From: Mytilisepta virgata
Lineage: Eukaryota; Mollusca; Bivalvia; Mytilida; Mytilidae
DNA length: 64,000 nt
NCBI GenBank assembly: GCA_028015205.1
Contig: CM051521.1
Coordinates: 71,346,314 to 71,410,313, forward strand
Direction: 5' to 3'
This document shows, piece after piece, positions 39,501 through 51,667 of this stretch. The number at the start of each line of letters is the position of its first letter. Position 1 is the first letter of the stretch. Position numbers and translations under genes: made by a program. Below the pieces are notes generated by a model, which was not told the DNA's origin, made no database searches, and saw only the letters and a program-made list of their open reading frames with translations.

Positions 39501-40595
39501 ACATATCATTTACTGGAACCAATTCTATTAAAAATACAGATTCTGAAAAGTCAAGACCAGGAATCACTTCTACTAAAAATTCAGTTTCTGGCATGTCAAG
39601 AACAGCAGCCATTTCTACTATGAAAACAACTTATATTACGAATCACAATGTTGATGCATCAATACTTGCAGCAAATGCAGATTCTGGCAGTTCATTTACA
39701 GGAGCCATTTCTACTACAAAGGCATATTCTGAAACGTCAATAAAAGGAGTCACTTCTACTACCAATGCAAATACTGGTATATCAAGTTCATTAGTCACAT
39801 ATAATACAAATGCAGATTCTTCAACGGCAAAAACAGGAACCACTGCTACTAAAAATGCAGATTCTGACACATCAAGAACCGGAGTAATTTTTATAACAAG
39901 TGCAGATTTCGATACCTCAAGAACAGGAACCACTTCTACCACACATTTAGATTCTGACGCATCAAGAACAGATGCCACAGCTGTTAGAAGTACAGATTCT
40001 CCCACATCAAGAATAGGAGCCATTTATTCTACCAATGCAGTTTCAGACAATTCAATATCAGGGGCTACTTCCACGACAAATGCAGATTTCGACACATCAA
40101 GAAAAGGAGCGACGTCTACTACAAAAGCAGATTATGTCCCAGTAAGATTAGAAACCACCTCGACTACAACTTCAGATTCTGACACATCAAGCAGAGGAGC
40201 TACCTATACTGAAGATATGGATTATAACACTTATTTTACATATTTAAATAACAAAGCATTAAGTAAAATTGTTACCTCAGATGTAAATGTAAATACTGAT
40301 ACGTCAAGTATAGGACCAAATTCTAAGACAAATAAAGACAGTAGCTCTTCAAACACAGGATTGTATTCTAATACAGAAATAGATTCTAGTAAATCTAGTA
40401 CAGTATCCAACTTCAGTACTAGTATAGAGAATGCAATGCCAGACACGTCGACTACAAATATGGACGAATCAACTACAGTAATTAAATACATCATAAATAT
40501 GCATTCAGAAATTACTTTTACTCCTGCAAATACGGATTCTGATTTGTCGGGCACAGGTATTACTTTTGTTATAAAGGCCGATTCTGGCACTTCAG
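36564..40595 (+). CDS. mucin-like exon B (1344 codons, 15-residue Ser/Thr repeats)
   Basis: A 4032-nt exon, phase 1 to 1; acceptor TTTTTTTCCACAG, donor TTCAG|GTACTA. It begins ASSHLQPTAVYGN. The first 680 residues are Ser/Thr/Asp/Asn-rich with no strict period. From about 38600 to 40210 the sequence settles into some 35 copies of a 15-residue unit of the type ATSTTNADSDTSRTG (45 bp). The ending DSGTSG is cut by the donor; reading through would add 28 residues and a stop at 40679. I saw no cysteine in it. The open frame upstream of the acceptor (from 36533) is intron. The predicted role is a glycosylated extracellular spacer between exon A and exon C. Its symmetric phase means it could be skipped without frame loss. 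Confidence 0.9.
38600..40210 (+). repeat. 45-bp coding minisatellite (15-aa units) in exon B
   Basis: Successive copies such as 'gattctgacgcatcaagaac' are spaced exactly 45 bp, for example across 39950-40040. A few units are shortened by whole codons. Consensus (A/T)TSTTNADSDTSRTG. Confidence 0.9.
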
Positions 40596-42461
40596 GTACT
40601 ACATATATTCTAGTTCCTTCAGTAAATATACATCTTCAACTTAAAATATCGATACTGACTCTTCAATTACAGTTTTTTTAAATATACTTAAAAGTACTCA
40701 CTGGGACTGATTTTTATTGTTTGTCTATTTTTGTTAAGCCAGTGTTCCAGGCTATCAGATAAATGATAAATATACACTAATTTGCGCAGTACTGGACCTT
40801 GATGTAAAAAGAAAGCCAGAATTTAATTGACTTCATCTTCAAAGTCGTCTTCATTCCCACAACGGCTACCTTCAGCTACTTGCTGTAGTAATTCAATAAA
40901 TCACAATCAACTTGTAAAGCGTTCCCGCAATCCATTTGTTCGAATAATAATACAACATACGACACAAACACAAGCAAAAACCAAACAATCAAAATAATTG
41001 CAAATTACAAAATGAAGTCGGGATAAATGGCCATTAACAAACTACGTGTATTGTGGATTCATTTAAATTCGTTGTATACCAATTTTCGTGGTTTTCATGG
41101 ATCCCATTAAACCACGAAATTAAATATCCAACGAAAAATAATATTTTTACTTGAGATTAAATGCACCGAAGTTTGAAACCACGGAGTTTTGATGTATCTA
41201 TTCGAGACAACATTGAACAATTGCGTTGATACAGCATGTACTTGGATACTGACATGTGATGAGTCAGCTATATCCAGAGAGAATACAGTGTTTCATGTAA
41301 TGTTGTTTTTGGTAACATATAAACGCTCAAACAATTTTCTTTAAAAATATTTTGACTGTGTAAATTTTCGCGGAATTCGTTTTTTTTTTTAAATTCAAAC
41401 ATTCAAGAAAAATATTAATCTTAAGTAGGTCTAAACAATACAGACTTTCTCATAAATAATAGTAATACATCTTGTAAAAAGATAATAAAGCATAAATTAT
41501 TGAAATTATCGGAATCGGATTAAAAATATGTATAAATATGCCCCGAGGTATTTGGTGACCAGTGATTGTCATTTTGTCAATATATATTTCACATCTGATT
41601 AACATATCAAGTAAATAATTAAGGATTTTGTTAATCTTGTTAAATTCATGACAAGCTCTTTTCGGTTCAACATTTGAAGAATCTGTTTGTTAGACTGTGT
41701 TTTATAAGCGCTTAAAATCAGTACTTTACTGTACAATATCAATGTCTGATCGGCACACGAATAGCCAGAATGAAGAGTGTGATCATGAAATTTTTTATAA
41801 TGAGCAAAAACTTCAGAGATGTAAGAAAAACATGGATTATACACATCAATCACGGTGAAGCATTTTACTTACATTCTGCATAAGAGACGAACTCCAATAT
41901 TCTGTAAGATGATTACTAATGTGGGGTTGATGTATATAAGAAACTAACCCATATAATACTATAACATACTACAAAAAATGTGAACTAAATCTGCATTGCT
42001 GTTCTTCATCTGGAAATTCGTTGTAAAATCCAAATCTAAAAGCCTCAATTACCTGAAGACCAAGGCGTCCAAAGTCATTTACAGATAACCACTACACCTG
42101 TGTCCATTTTAAATTACTTGTTAAGTGTTCCTGCAAATGCTACCACCCACAAGTCTTACAAAACACGTGCAACATAAGACGGACATTGATATAACCATCG
42201 GACACAATCCTTATAATTGGAGAAACAGTTGCCAGAATGAAATCGGAAGATATTAGGCATACAAATCTTTATCTTCATTCTATATGCGAATGTCCCAAAC
42301 TAGGATCCCCAATTTTTAGTGTACTCTGTCTACTTGTTATTATATGTTGTTACATAATACTGTTAATACTATGTTAATATTGGGTTTTGTAGTACCCTTT
42401 GTTGAAATTCCTATTGGATGATGTCTCACTGACACATACTCCAATATCCATACATTTTCAG
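40596..42461 (+). other. intron between exons B and C
   Basis: It starts GTACTA and ends CATTTTCAG. At about 41070-41130 a small repeat has TTTTCGTGGTTTT facing AAACCACGAAA (foldback, MITE-like). No gene is seen. Confidence 0.7.
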
Positions 42462-45400
42462 ATTACATCACGCCAAGTACAGGAATCAATTCGGCTACAA
42501 ATATGGATGAAGACACGTCAGATATAACAGTTAATTCTTTGAATACAGACTATGGGATGTCAAGTTCAAAAACCATATCATCTACAAAACTGGAATCAAG
42601 CTTGTTGAGTATAGGAGCCACTTCATCTGCAAAACTGGAAGTCAGTTCTACAACCCATTTGGATCTGGTAACGTCAAGGACAGGAATCACTATGCCAAGA
42701 AATACCGATTATCTTACAAGTTCAGGACCTTTTTCGGCTGCCGAAATGGATATTATTTCAACACGTACAGTACCCTATATGCGCAACGTTTCTGCAAATG
42801 GAGATTATGAAACGTCTACTATAACATTAAGTGTAAACAAACATAATTTTTCATTAAATTCGGAGCCAATTTCCAGTGTTAATATGAATACTGATACACC
42901 CAGGACAGGATACATTTCTGGTATTAATATATTTACAACTACATCAAGCACAGAATCGTATTCTAGTGCAAATGTGAAAAATGTTAGATCAAGTACATGG
43001 CATCTTTCTAACGTAGACATATCTAGTGTAAATCTTGATTCTGTTACATCAAAGCAGGAACACATAGCTAATATTAATACTGTTACATCAATTGCAGAAA
43101 AGTTTTCTAGTGTAAATAGGGATATTCGAACAGCAGACCTAGGACCTGTTTCTAGTGAAAATATGAATATTATAAGATCAAGGCACAGTTCTACTGATAT
43201 TGATACTGTTACAAGTTCTAGACATATTCCTATAGTGAATATGGATACTTCTTCAGCAGGTTTGGGGCCCATTTATTCTTCAAACATGGATACTGATTCA
43301 TCCAGTTATGAACCCATTCCCAGAGTTAATATGGATACTGTAATGTCAAGTTCGAGGATTGGTCACACTGCAAATAAAGGCGCTATTACATCAACTATGG
43401 GACTTTTCGGAAGTTTTGATATGGATTATGTTACAGCAAGAACAGTGCACTTTCCTGACATAGATATTTCTACTGTTATATCAAGCTCGGACCCCATTTC
43501 CAGTGTAAATATGGACACTATCACATCAAATCCAGACCGTGTATCCACAGAAAATGTGGATACCATTACATCAAGTTCAGGGTCAATTTCAAGTTTGGGA
43601 TACATTTCTAGTATTGATAAGGATACTGTAACATCAAGTTTGGGATATATTTCTAGTATTGATATGGAAACTGTTACATCAAGTTTGGGATACATTTCTA
43701 ATATTGATCTGCATACTGTTACATCAAGTTCTGGATTCATTTCTAGTATTGATAAGAATACTGTTACATCAAGTTTGGGATACATTTCTAGTTTTGATAT
43801 AGATACTGTCACATCAAGTTTGGGATACATTTCTAGTTTTGATAAGGATACTGTTACATCAGTTAAGAGATACGATTCTGTTATTGATATGGATACTGTT
43901 ACATCACGTTCAGAATATATTTCTAGAACTGATAAGAATACTGTTACATCAAGTTTGGGAGACATTTCTAATATTGATCTAGATACTGTTACATCAAGTT
44001 CGGTATACATTTCTAGAATTGATAAGAACACTGTTACATTAAGTTGGGGAGACATTTCTAATACTGATATGAATACTGTTACGTCAAGTATTGGATACCT
44101 TTCTAGTACTGATAAGGATACTTTTACATCAAGTTTGGGATACATTTCTAGCTTTGATAAGGATACTGTTACACCAATTAAGGGATATGATTCTGTTATT
44201 GATATAGATACTGTTACATCAAGTTTGGGATACACTTCTAGTATTAATATAGATACTGTCACATTAAGTTTGGGAGACATTTCTTACATTGATATGGATA
44301 CTGTAACATCAAATTCGGGATATATTTCAAGAATTGACCAGAATACTGCTGCATTAAGTTTGGGATACATTTCTAGTATTGGTAAAGATACTGTTACATC
44401 AAGTTTGGGATACATTTCTAGAAATGATAAGAATACTGTTACAAGAAGTTTGGGAGATATTTCTAATATTGATCTGGCTACTGTTACATCAAGTTCGGCA
44501 CACATTTCTAGTATTGATAAGAAGACTGTTACATCAAGTTTAGGATACATTTTTAATATTGATCTGCATTTTGTTACATCAAGTTCTGGATTCATTTCTT
44601 ACATTGATATGGAAACTGTAACATCAAGTTTGGGATACATTTCTAGAATTGATAAGAATATTGTTACAAGAAGTTTGGGAGACATTTCTAATATTGATCT
44701 GGCTACTGTTACATCAAGATCGGGATACATTTCTAGAATTGATAAGAATGCTGTTACATCAAGTTCGGGATACATTTCTAGTATTGATAAGAATACTGCT
44801 ACATCAAGTTTGGGATACATTTCTTACATTGGTATGGATACTGTAACACCAAGTTCGGGATATATTTCCAGAATTGACCAGAATACTGCTTCATCAAGTT
44901 TGGGATACTTTTCTAGTATTGATAAGAATACTGTTACATCAAGTTTGGGATACATTTCTAGAATTGATGAGAATACTTTTACATCAAATTTGGGATACAT
45001 TTCTAGTATTGATAAGAATACTGTTACATCAAGTTTGGGATACATTTCTTACATTGGTATGGATACTGTAACATCAAGTTCGGGATATATTTCCAGAATT
45101 GACCAGAATACTGCTTCATCAAGTTTGGGATACAATTCTAGTATTGATAAGAATACTGTTACATCAAATTACGGATACATTTCTAATACTGATATGAATA
45201 CTGTTACGTCAAGTTTTAGTTACCTTTCTAGTACTGATAAGGATACTTTTACATCGGATTTGGAATACATTTTTAGTATTGATAAGAATACTGTGACGTT
45301 AAGTTCGGGATACATTAATGCCGGAATGTTAGATACTGTAACTTCATGTACAGAAATTTTATCTACTACAAATACTGGCCTATCAAGTAAGAGAACCACA

Positions 45401-47734
45401 GATACTCAAAATATTGAATTTAGCTCGTCAATTGCAGATACTCCTTATAGTTCTACACCAGTTTCTAGAATGAATTTGGACAGGTTTACGTCCAGTTCAA
45501 GAGTATTTTCTTCAGAAAATATGGATATTATTACATTGAGTACACTAACTATTTCTAGTGTTGATACTAATATTGTTATTACAAATATATCTAGTGTTAA
45601 AGACCTTACTACAAATACAAATAGTGATACAGTTTTCACTACAAATACAGATGGTGGTACGAAAGTTAATCTAAATACAGTTAGTGCTACAGAAGCTACA
45701 ACAGACTATGGTGAAGAGGTTACTACAAATACAGACAGCGGTATAGAAGTTAAAGATAGTGATACCGGTGTTACTAAAAATACAGATAGTCATACAGTAG
45801 TTACTTCAGATACCAACAGTAGTACGGAAGTTACTACAAATATAGACAGTGGTACAGACGTTACTAGAAATATAGAAAGCAGTACAGGCGTTACTCCAGA
45901 AATAGATAGTGACAAAGAAGTACTTACGAATACAGATACTGGTACAGAAGTTACTTCAGATAAAGACGTTGATAGAGAAGTAACTATTGTTTTCACAGAT
46001 CTTACCACTGGCGCACAAAGTGCTTCTACCGAAAGTATACATATGCAGAATGAGAGTTCAGAAACATACACTGAAAATGTGAAATCAAATACCACACATA
46101 CTTCTGACAGAAATATAAAAATGTACACAACTGGAGAAACCGCTTTTACTAAAAGTATGAGTACTGCCATACCAGGTAAGGAATCATCTTATGTTACAAA
46201 CTTAAATCCTGAAGAATCACGTTTCACTACCACTGATAACAATGTATCAAACACTACTAATACATATGCGTACACATCTTCTTCATCAAATATGCAGACA
46301 AGTACAGGGGTTGGCAAAACAACTTCTCATAGTATGGATACGGAGGATATTAACATGATAAATACTATAAGTGTTGAAACTGACAAATCAGCTACAGGAA
46401 ATACTTTAAAACATGAATCGTATACAGAAAGTACTTTATCTAAGAATATAGGTTCTGAAAACTCACATACAGGAATCATGTCTTCTTCAAATTTAGAAAC
46501 TACAATTTTTGACACAGAAAGCACTACCGTTACAAATATTTTTACCGAAACAGCAATCATAGATCAAACCACTAGTACAAATACAGATAATTCGGAATCA
46601 ATTATCGAAAGGGCTTCTACTAAAAATTTTAATACAAAAGAATATACTGCACGAAGTACTTTCACGTCTATTGATAACACTAACAAGGCGTCACATGCAT
46701 TAACGGCAACAATATCTGACGAATCAGGAACAGGAACGTCTGTCACAGACCTTGATACAAAAATACCAAATAAAGGAATCACATTTGCAAGAACTGAGTT
46801 AAATATGTTAACATCATACGAGACTACGCCATATGAGAACGATTTTCTCTCAACAATTAGTTCAACATCTATTGAAATTGCAGAAGATAAAGTGACTTAT
46901 TTATCGGTGGATACTGAATCGACGGGTACTGATTCAGTAAAATCAACGTTTCTAACACCAACAGAGGAATCTGATATGACAGAAAAGGGAATCACTAAAA
47001 CAACTGCAATCCGCGCTGAGAAACTTACAGGTACAACTGCTGCAACAGTAAATCCCACCATGGACAGGAGTAACAAGCAATCAAGTTCAGAATTTTTGTT
47101 GGGGATTACTGCAGATACCGATTCATCTACCGGAAATCCGTCTGCAACATTTTTGAAAGATACTTCAGATGGATTTCATTCAACTGAAAACCGAAATTTC
47201 AATGACACTTTAACGACATTTGACATAAGAAATAAGGGTCAAGAAAGTACATTAAAAGCGGATTATTTCGTTACGTTCAATTCCACTGATACATCTAGTA
47301 AGACTGATATAACTTCCACGGCTGAATCCCTAGCTTATACCTCTACCATAGCTAATTCTAAAATAGAAGATATTTCCGAGACTACTACACCATACGAAGC
47401 TGAAACACTTGGGTCAAATACTTTGGGATTTACTTCAGACGGCATTTCTTCTTACGCTTTAAGTAATACATTAAATGAAAGAAAGTTGTCCTCTCCTGGA
47501 TTGCATTCTACAGCATTACAGATTGGACCTGACCCAGAGAGTATTCCATCTTCGACAGCGGATTTTATTTCTGCAAGTCAGAAACCTGTACAATCGACCG
47601 AAACACCAGGAAATGCAGACGTTTCAAAAACAGAATACAAGGGACAGATAGTTACTGATGAGGACTGGGAAGACAGTCTCAATGATCCAAGTTCAGATGA
47701 ATACAAACAGAAAGTTCAACAAATGAGACAGTTT
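42462..47734 (+). CDS. mucin-like exon C (1757 codons) ending in SEA domain 2 N-terminal third
   Basis: A 5273-nt exon, phase 1 to 0; acceptor CATTTTCAG, donor CAGTTT|GTGAGT. The start DYITPSTGINSATNMD shows that the ATG at 42503 is internal. Residues from 43592 to 45346 are 39 consecutive 15-residue units (SLGYISSIDKDTVTS). A 10-residue array (TNTDSGTEVT) follows at about 45.6-45.99 kb, then 550 residues of irregular Ser/Thr-rich sequence. The last 33 residues change character: KGQIVTDEDWEDSLNDPSSD, then EYKQKVQQMRQF. That is the first strand and helix of a SEA domain (pattern L.D..S.EY), completed by 49961-50028 and 51154-51299. I found one cysteine (VTSCTE). Unlike vertebrate mucin repeats, this array is rich in Tyr, Ile and Asp. 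Confidence 0.92.
43592..45346 (+). repeat. 39-unit, 45-bp coding tandem array in exon C
   Basis: Every unit is exactly 15 codons with no indel over 1755 bp. Strongest positions are S1, G3, Y4, I5, S6, I8, D9, T12, V13, T14. Units 27-30 (from 44762) and 32-35 (from 44987) match closely, including the unusual IGMDTVT and RIDQNTASS, which shows a recent 225-bp (five-unit) duplication. KGYDSVID-type units 7 and 14 mark an older one. Confidence 0.97.
45613..45990 (+). repeat. 30-bp coding tandem array (10-aa units) in exon C
   Basis: About a dozen copies of TNTDSGTEVT with whole-codon variation, such as TSDTNSSTEVTTNIDSGTDV. The register differs from the 15-residue array just upstream. Confidence 0.88.
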
Positions 47735-49960
47735 GTGAGTATCAGAAAAGTTTTGAAAAGTTTTTGATATTGGCTTGCTAAGAGGTAAAATGTTGGTACA
47801 AAAATAATTGAATCGCGAAATTGCATGATCTTCAAAACTCCTTAGTAAATTTTCTTCGTATTTAATGATAGGTTTTTAAAAAATTTAAGAACGAGGCTAT
47901 TTTTTCGACGAGAACACGTCAAACTATAATTACTATGTTTAATTGTAAACTGTACTCCTTATTGTCTTCATGTGAGCAATTTTCTTTAATAAATAAGTAG
48001 ATGTATTTGGGAAAAATTCTTGACAAATAATCCACACATGCAAATGACACAAAATCGAGTAATCTTTTATTAATATTTTTCATCAAGTTATGATAAGGCC
48101 TTCAAGACCAAGAAAATCTGGCATTTCGCTTTAAGATCAGGAAGGCCCATAGCACCTGTTTAAGCAAAATATGTAAAATTGTAAGCAAATTTTTAAACAC
48201 TCAAACTGAATTATTTCTACTAGATGCCTTTAATGCCTCAGAATTAGTATGGTTGGGGATAACAAACGGTAACACTTTAATTCTTATAATCTATGATGCA
48301 AAACGAAACATGAATGTACATTTTAGAACATCAGATGATTTCGGTAGAATTGGACGTAAATTTGGTCCAGTTGGTCTAAAAATAACTAACCATTACCCAT
48401 AAAATCTGTTGGGTACTCCGAGCCATCAATTGTAAAAGACAGAAAATACTCGATTGAAGAAACTTACTGTGATAGAAAAAAATCCACCAAAATAGGTAGA
48501 GAAATGTTTTCTTAAAATATAATACGACACAACAGAAAATAAGATAACTGAAATCGTTACTTTTGAAAAATTATCTCCATAATTACTTGAAAATATCAGG
48601 TATTAGCGTGAAATTGTGAAAATTTAACTTGATAAACTGTCTTCTATGTGCCCACTGGAAAGGAGCAATATGATTTCTAAATCACAGAATGGTCTGCAGA
48701 TGGTAAAACTTACATCCCGATATGGCCTCCGCAATTGCAGTCGTTAGAAAAGTGTTTGTTAGTTATTTTCGTTAAAACATTTATAGTAATTTGAACTAGA
48801 AAAATTAAAATAGGTTATGGTTTAAAAATGATGACCAGTTGTTCCAGCTTTGTTATTAAGATTTGACAAAATTTCAGAATTAGTTTGAAATTCATAGTGT
48901 TCAATTTTGAACTATAACAACTTCTTGTTAGAAAAAATAAAAAATTGTCACATGAATTTTCAAGTTAGCAGTTTTAAGTAGAAATTTCTAGCTTTTTTAA
49001 TTGTGCCTTTGATCAAGATTTAGACCGCAATATTGTCTGCTGTTTAAAGTCAGAGCAGACTTCATATGAATAACGGTGAACTGTTACGGTCATCTTGAGA
49101 ATTGTCACCTATTACTGGTTTATGACTTTTCAATGTCTTTTTTCGCCGTTTTGCAATTTCAAGAATAAGGATACGAGAAGTATCTTTGATAAAAGAATGT
49201 AACATAAAGTACTCATATCAGAACCATTATCAAGTCCTCTGACATGTATCAACCCTCGCCCCATCGACACTTCAGCTGATAAAGTTCTGATATGATAAAA
49301 TATGCTATATTAAAATGTGTTTAGTTTTTTCCTACAACAATCATGTTCTATTAAAAAATACAAGCGGTAAGCGGGATCGGAATATCGAAATAACTGTATT
49401 GTACATGTAGCTAGTGTTATTATACCGAACAGTTCAATGAAGCATGAGTGTCCTTTGTGACGATATTCCAACAAATTGTTTAAAATGGTTAATAAATGAC
49501 CAAAAACCGCCTCTATTGAAGATTTTTATGGGTCGACTCGAACTGTTTAAATTTCTGTTTGGAATTATTTAAATACATTATAAACAGTCGTTTACCACCA
49601 CAATTGGTTCATAATAAAAAATTCAAAATTAACATTCATGCGTGAAACAAATACCGGGGAAATTGACCCCGATCGTTTCAGTCCATCATATACTAGTACA
49701 CGTATAATAGTATCGGTCTTTGAATATAGAAACAAAATATATGCATTACGGTCCAAGTGTTTACTGCAGCGTAACACTGGCCAAAATATCATAAAATTAA
49801 GGGCAAAACACTTACCTGTTCAAAATGCAAGATCACTGGAAAGGTCGAACAATGAAACACCAACCAGTAAATAACATTAACAACTCTCAGAAGACTAGAC
49901 AAAAGATGATTAAAAGGCAAACATACACGAAATACCGATATGTTATTTATTTTCTTTCAG
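47735..49960 (+). other. intron inside SEA domain 2
   Basis: It starts GTGAGT and ends TTTCTTTCAG. It contains a 174-bp dispersed repeat at 49143-49316. No gene is seen. Confidence 0.75.
49143..49316. repeat. 174-bp dispersed repeat, copy 1
   Basis: Nearly identical in length and sequence to 51425-51598 ('tcgccgttttgcaatttc', 'ggatacgagaagtatctttg', ending 'taaaat'). It contains TATCAGAAC and GTTCTGATA as an internal inverted pair, so it may be a small MITE. Confidence 0.9.
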
Positions 49961-50028
49961 CTTTTGACGATTCTGGAAAATTCTGAGCTTGCGGACCTGA
50001 TAGACGACATTGTTATTCTAGGGTTTTT
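49961..50028 (+). CDS. SEA domain 2, middle exon
   Basis: A 68-nt exon between TTTCTTTCAG and TTTTT|GTGAGT, phase 0 to 2. It encodes LLTILENSELADLIDD, then IVILGF and two bases of Leu, so it joins the next exon as GFLPGSI. The length and both phases equal those of the SEA 1 middle exon at 6904-6971. It is too short to be found as a simple open frame; splice sites, phase and domain continuity identify it. It supplies the helix-to-strand segment between the N-terminal third in exon C and the cleavage strand. Confidence 0.9.
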
Positions 50029-51153
50029 GTGAGTATCTGATGAAGAGGAATATCGTGATATTTACTAGAATTTCATATTATTTTCATGTTAATTAACATC
50101 GCATGGATCTTTGAATAATACGTTAATACTTATAATATAATGCAAGGGTCTTTCATGGTCTTACTAGTTCTCTAGTTCTCGTAGTGAAAGTTGTCTACTT
50201 GAAAGGGATTTGTATTTAAACTGTAGAAAAAAAAGACTCACCGCAAATTGCTTGAAGAATCACAACGTAAATTTTAAGAGTAGCCAGCCCTGTGTTCTAA
50301 AGATTTAGCAAGTTTTCAGCTTTGATATGTTCGGTAAACTATGTATAAAATATTCTAGACCGAATTTTTTGTGTAGAAAGTGGAACAATCCGTAAAACAT
50401 TCTCCCACATATACATGTACATGTATGTTAATGAAGCTGTGGAGTGTCGATTTATCATAAAAATTGTAGAAACAGTTATAGTAAGTATGAAGAAGTAATT
50501 TTTAGATGGAGTATAATATAACCATTAAATATGCAATTCCATTTCAATACCACATATTAATACAAAAAGTACATTACCCACGTGAATACCAAAATCTACT
50601 GATGTTTCAAAACTCTCTGCATGTACACCTTCTTTGAAATAAACATTTTCATTCTGACAAGCACTTTTTACAAAAATAAATTACATTAGATTAAAACGTA
50701 TTATATATATTCAATATTTACGAGAAGCATGCGTTTTCATTCTCAGCTATGAACATATTACTATATAGCCAAAGGTGTTCAATTGCGTTAAAGTTTCTAA
50801 AAAATCTCCAAGCAATTTTATAGTCTTATGAAACAATTATACAAATTTCTGCAATTTCAGATAGGAATTGCATGGTACTTTTAGAATACCAAACACTGCG
50901 ATTCCACATTAATTTGGTAGTCTTGAGATCTAATGATTTGGTAAAGACCCAACATTCATTTATTTTTTGGAATTAGAATATAATATGGCAACAAATGCAT
51001 ATTCATCATTTTGGTAAAATTGAGGCACCTCTAGCACTTGATATGTTTTTAAAACAGTTTAATGTAACTTATTTGGAATGTGAGTGGATGTCATTGAATT
51101 ATATGTAGTTATTCTATGTTTCCAGTTCTAGTTTATATTATTGTTGCTTTCAG
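50029..51153 (+). other. intron inside SEA domain 2
   Basis: It starts GTGAGT and ends TTGTTGCTTTCAG. AT-rich, with no other feature seen. Confidence 0.75.
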
Positions 51154-51299
51154 ACCTGGTAGTATAATAGTAAATTTTGAAGTTGTAGTTATCAATGTTA
51201 TTTATGATGAAATGACAATGAGAGAAAAGTTCAACCAGGCATACCATTCCGTTACCAATCCACGTTATAGTATAAAAGACGAGAAGACGACATTTTTAG
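51154..51299 (+). CDS. SEA domain 2, C-terminal exon with cleavage motif
   Basis: A 146-nt exon, acceptor GCTTTCAG, donor TTTTTAG|GTACAG, phase 2 to 1. It encodes PGSIIVNFEVVVINVIYDEM, then TMREKFNQAYHSV, and ends DEKTTFL. Joined to the previous exon it gives FLPGSIIVNFEV, the Gly-Ser cleavage loop and central strand of a SEA domain, then the second amphipathic helix. It aligns with 8217-8377 but is five codons shorter in the helix region. With exon C and 49961-50028 this makes a complete SEA domain of about 105 residues, the usual size. Leu replaces Arg before PGS, which may affect but need not abolish self-cleavage. Confidence 0.92.
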
Positions 51300-51667
51300 G
51301 TACAGTTATAATAGAATCATTAGTTATGAAATTATGAAAATTGGACAATTCAAATGCACTTTTTTCATCCGTATTGTATCTTATCATCGCATGCCTCTTC
51401 TAAACGATACCACTCGACATTTCATCGCCGTTTTGCAATTTCCAGAATAAGGATACGAGAAGTATCTTTGATAAAAGAAATTAACATAAAGTACTCATAT
51501 CAGAACCATTATCCAGTCCTCTTACATGTATCAACCCTCGCTCCATCGGCACTTCAGCTGATAAAGTTCTGATCTGATAAAATATACTATGTTAAAATCT
51601 ATGTAAATCGAACACCCTTTATCGCAGACCTACCCTTCATTTCAATATTGATTATCTGCATTTACAG
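51300..51667 (+). other. intron with repeat copy
   Basis: It starts GTACAG and ends GCATTTACAG. It holds the 174-bp repeat copy at 51425-51598. Confidence 0.5.
51425..51598. repeat. 174-bp dispersed repeat, copy 2
   Basis: Direct copy of 49143-49316 with about a dozen substitutions and equal length. The two copies bracket the last two SEA 2 exons. Confidence 0.9.
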
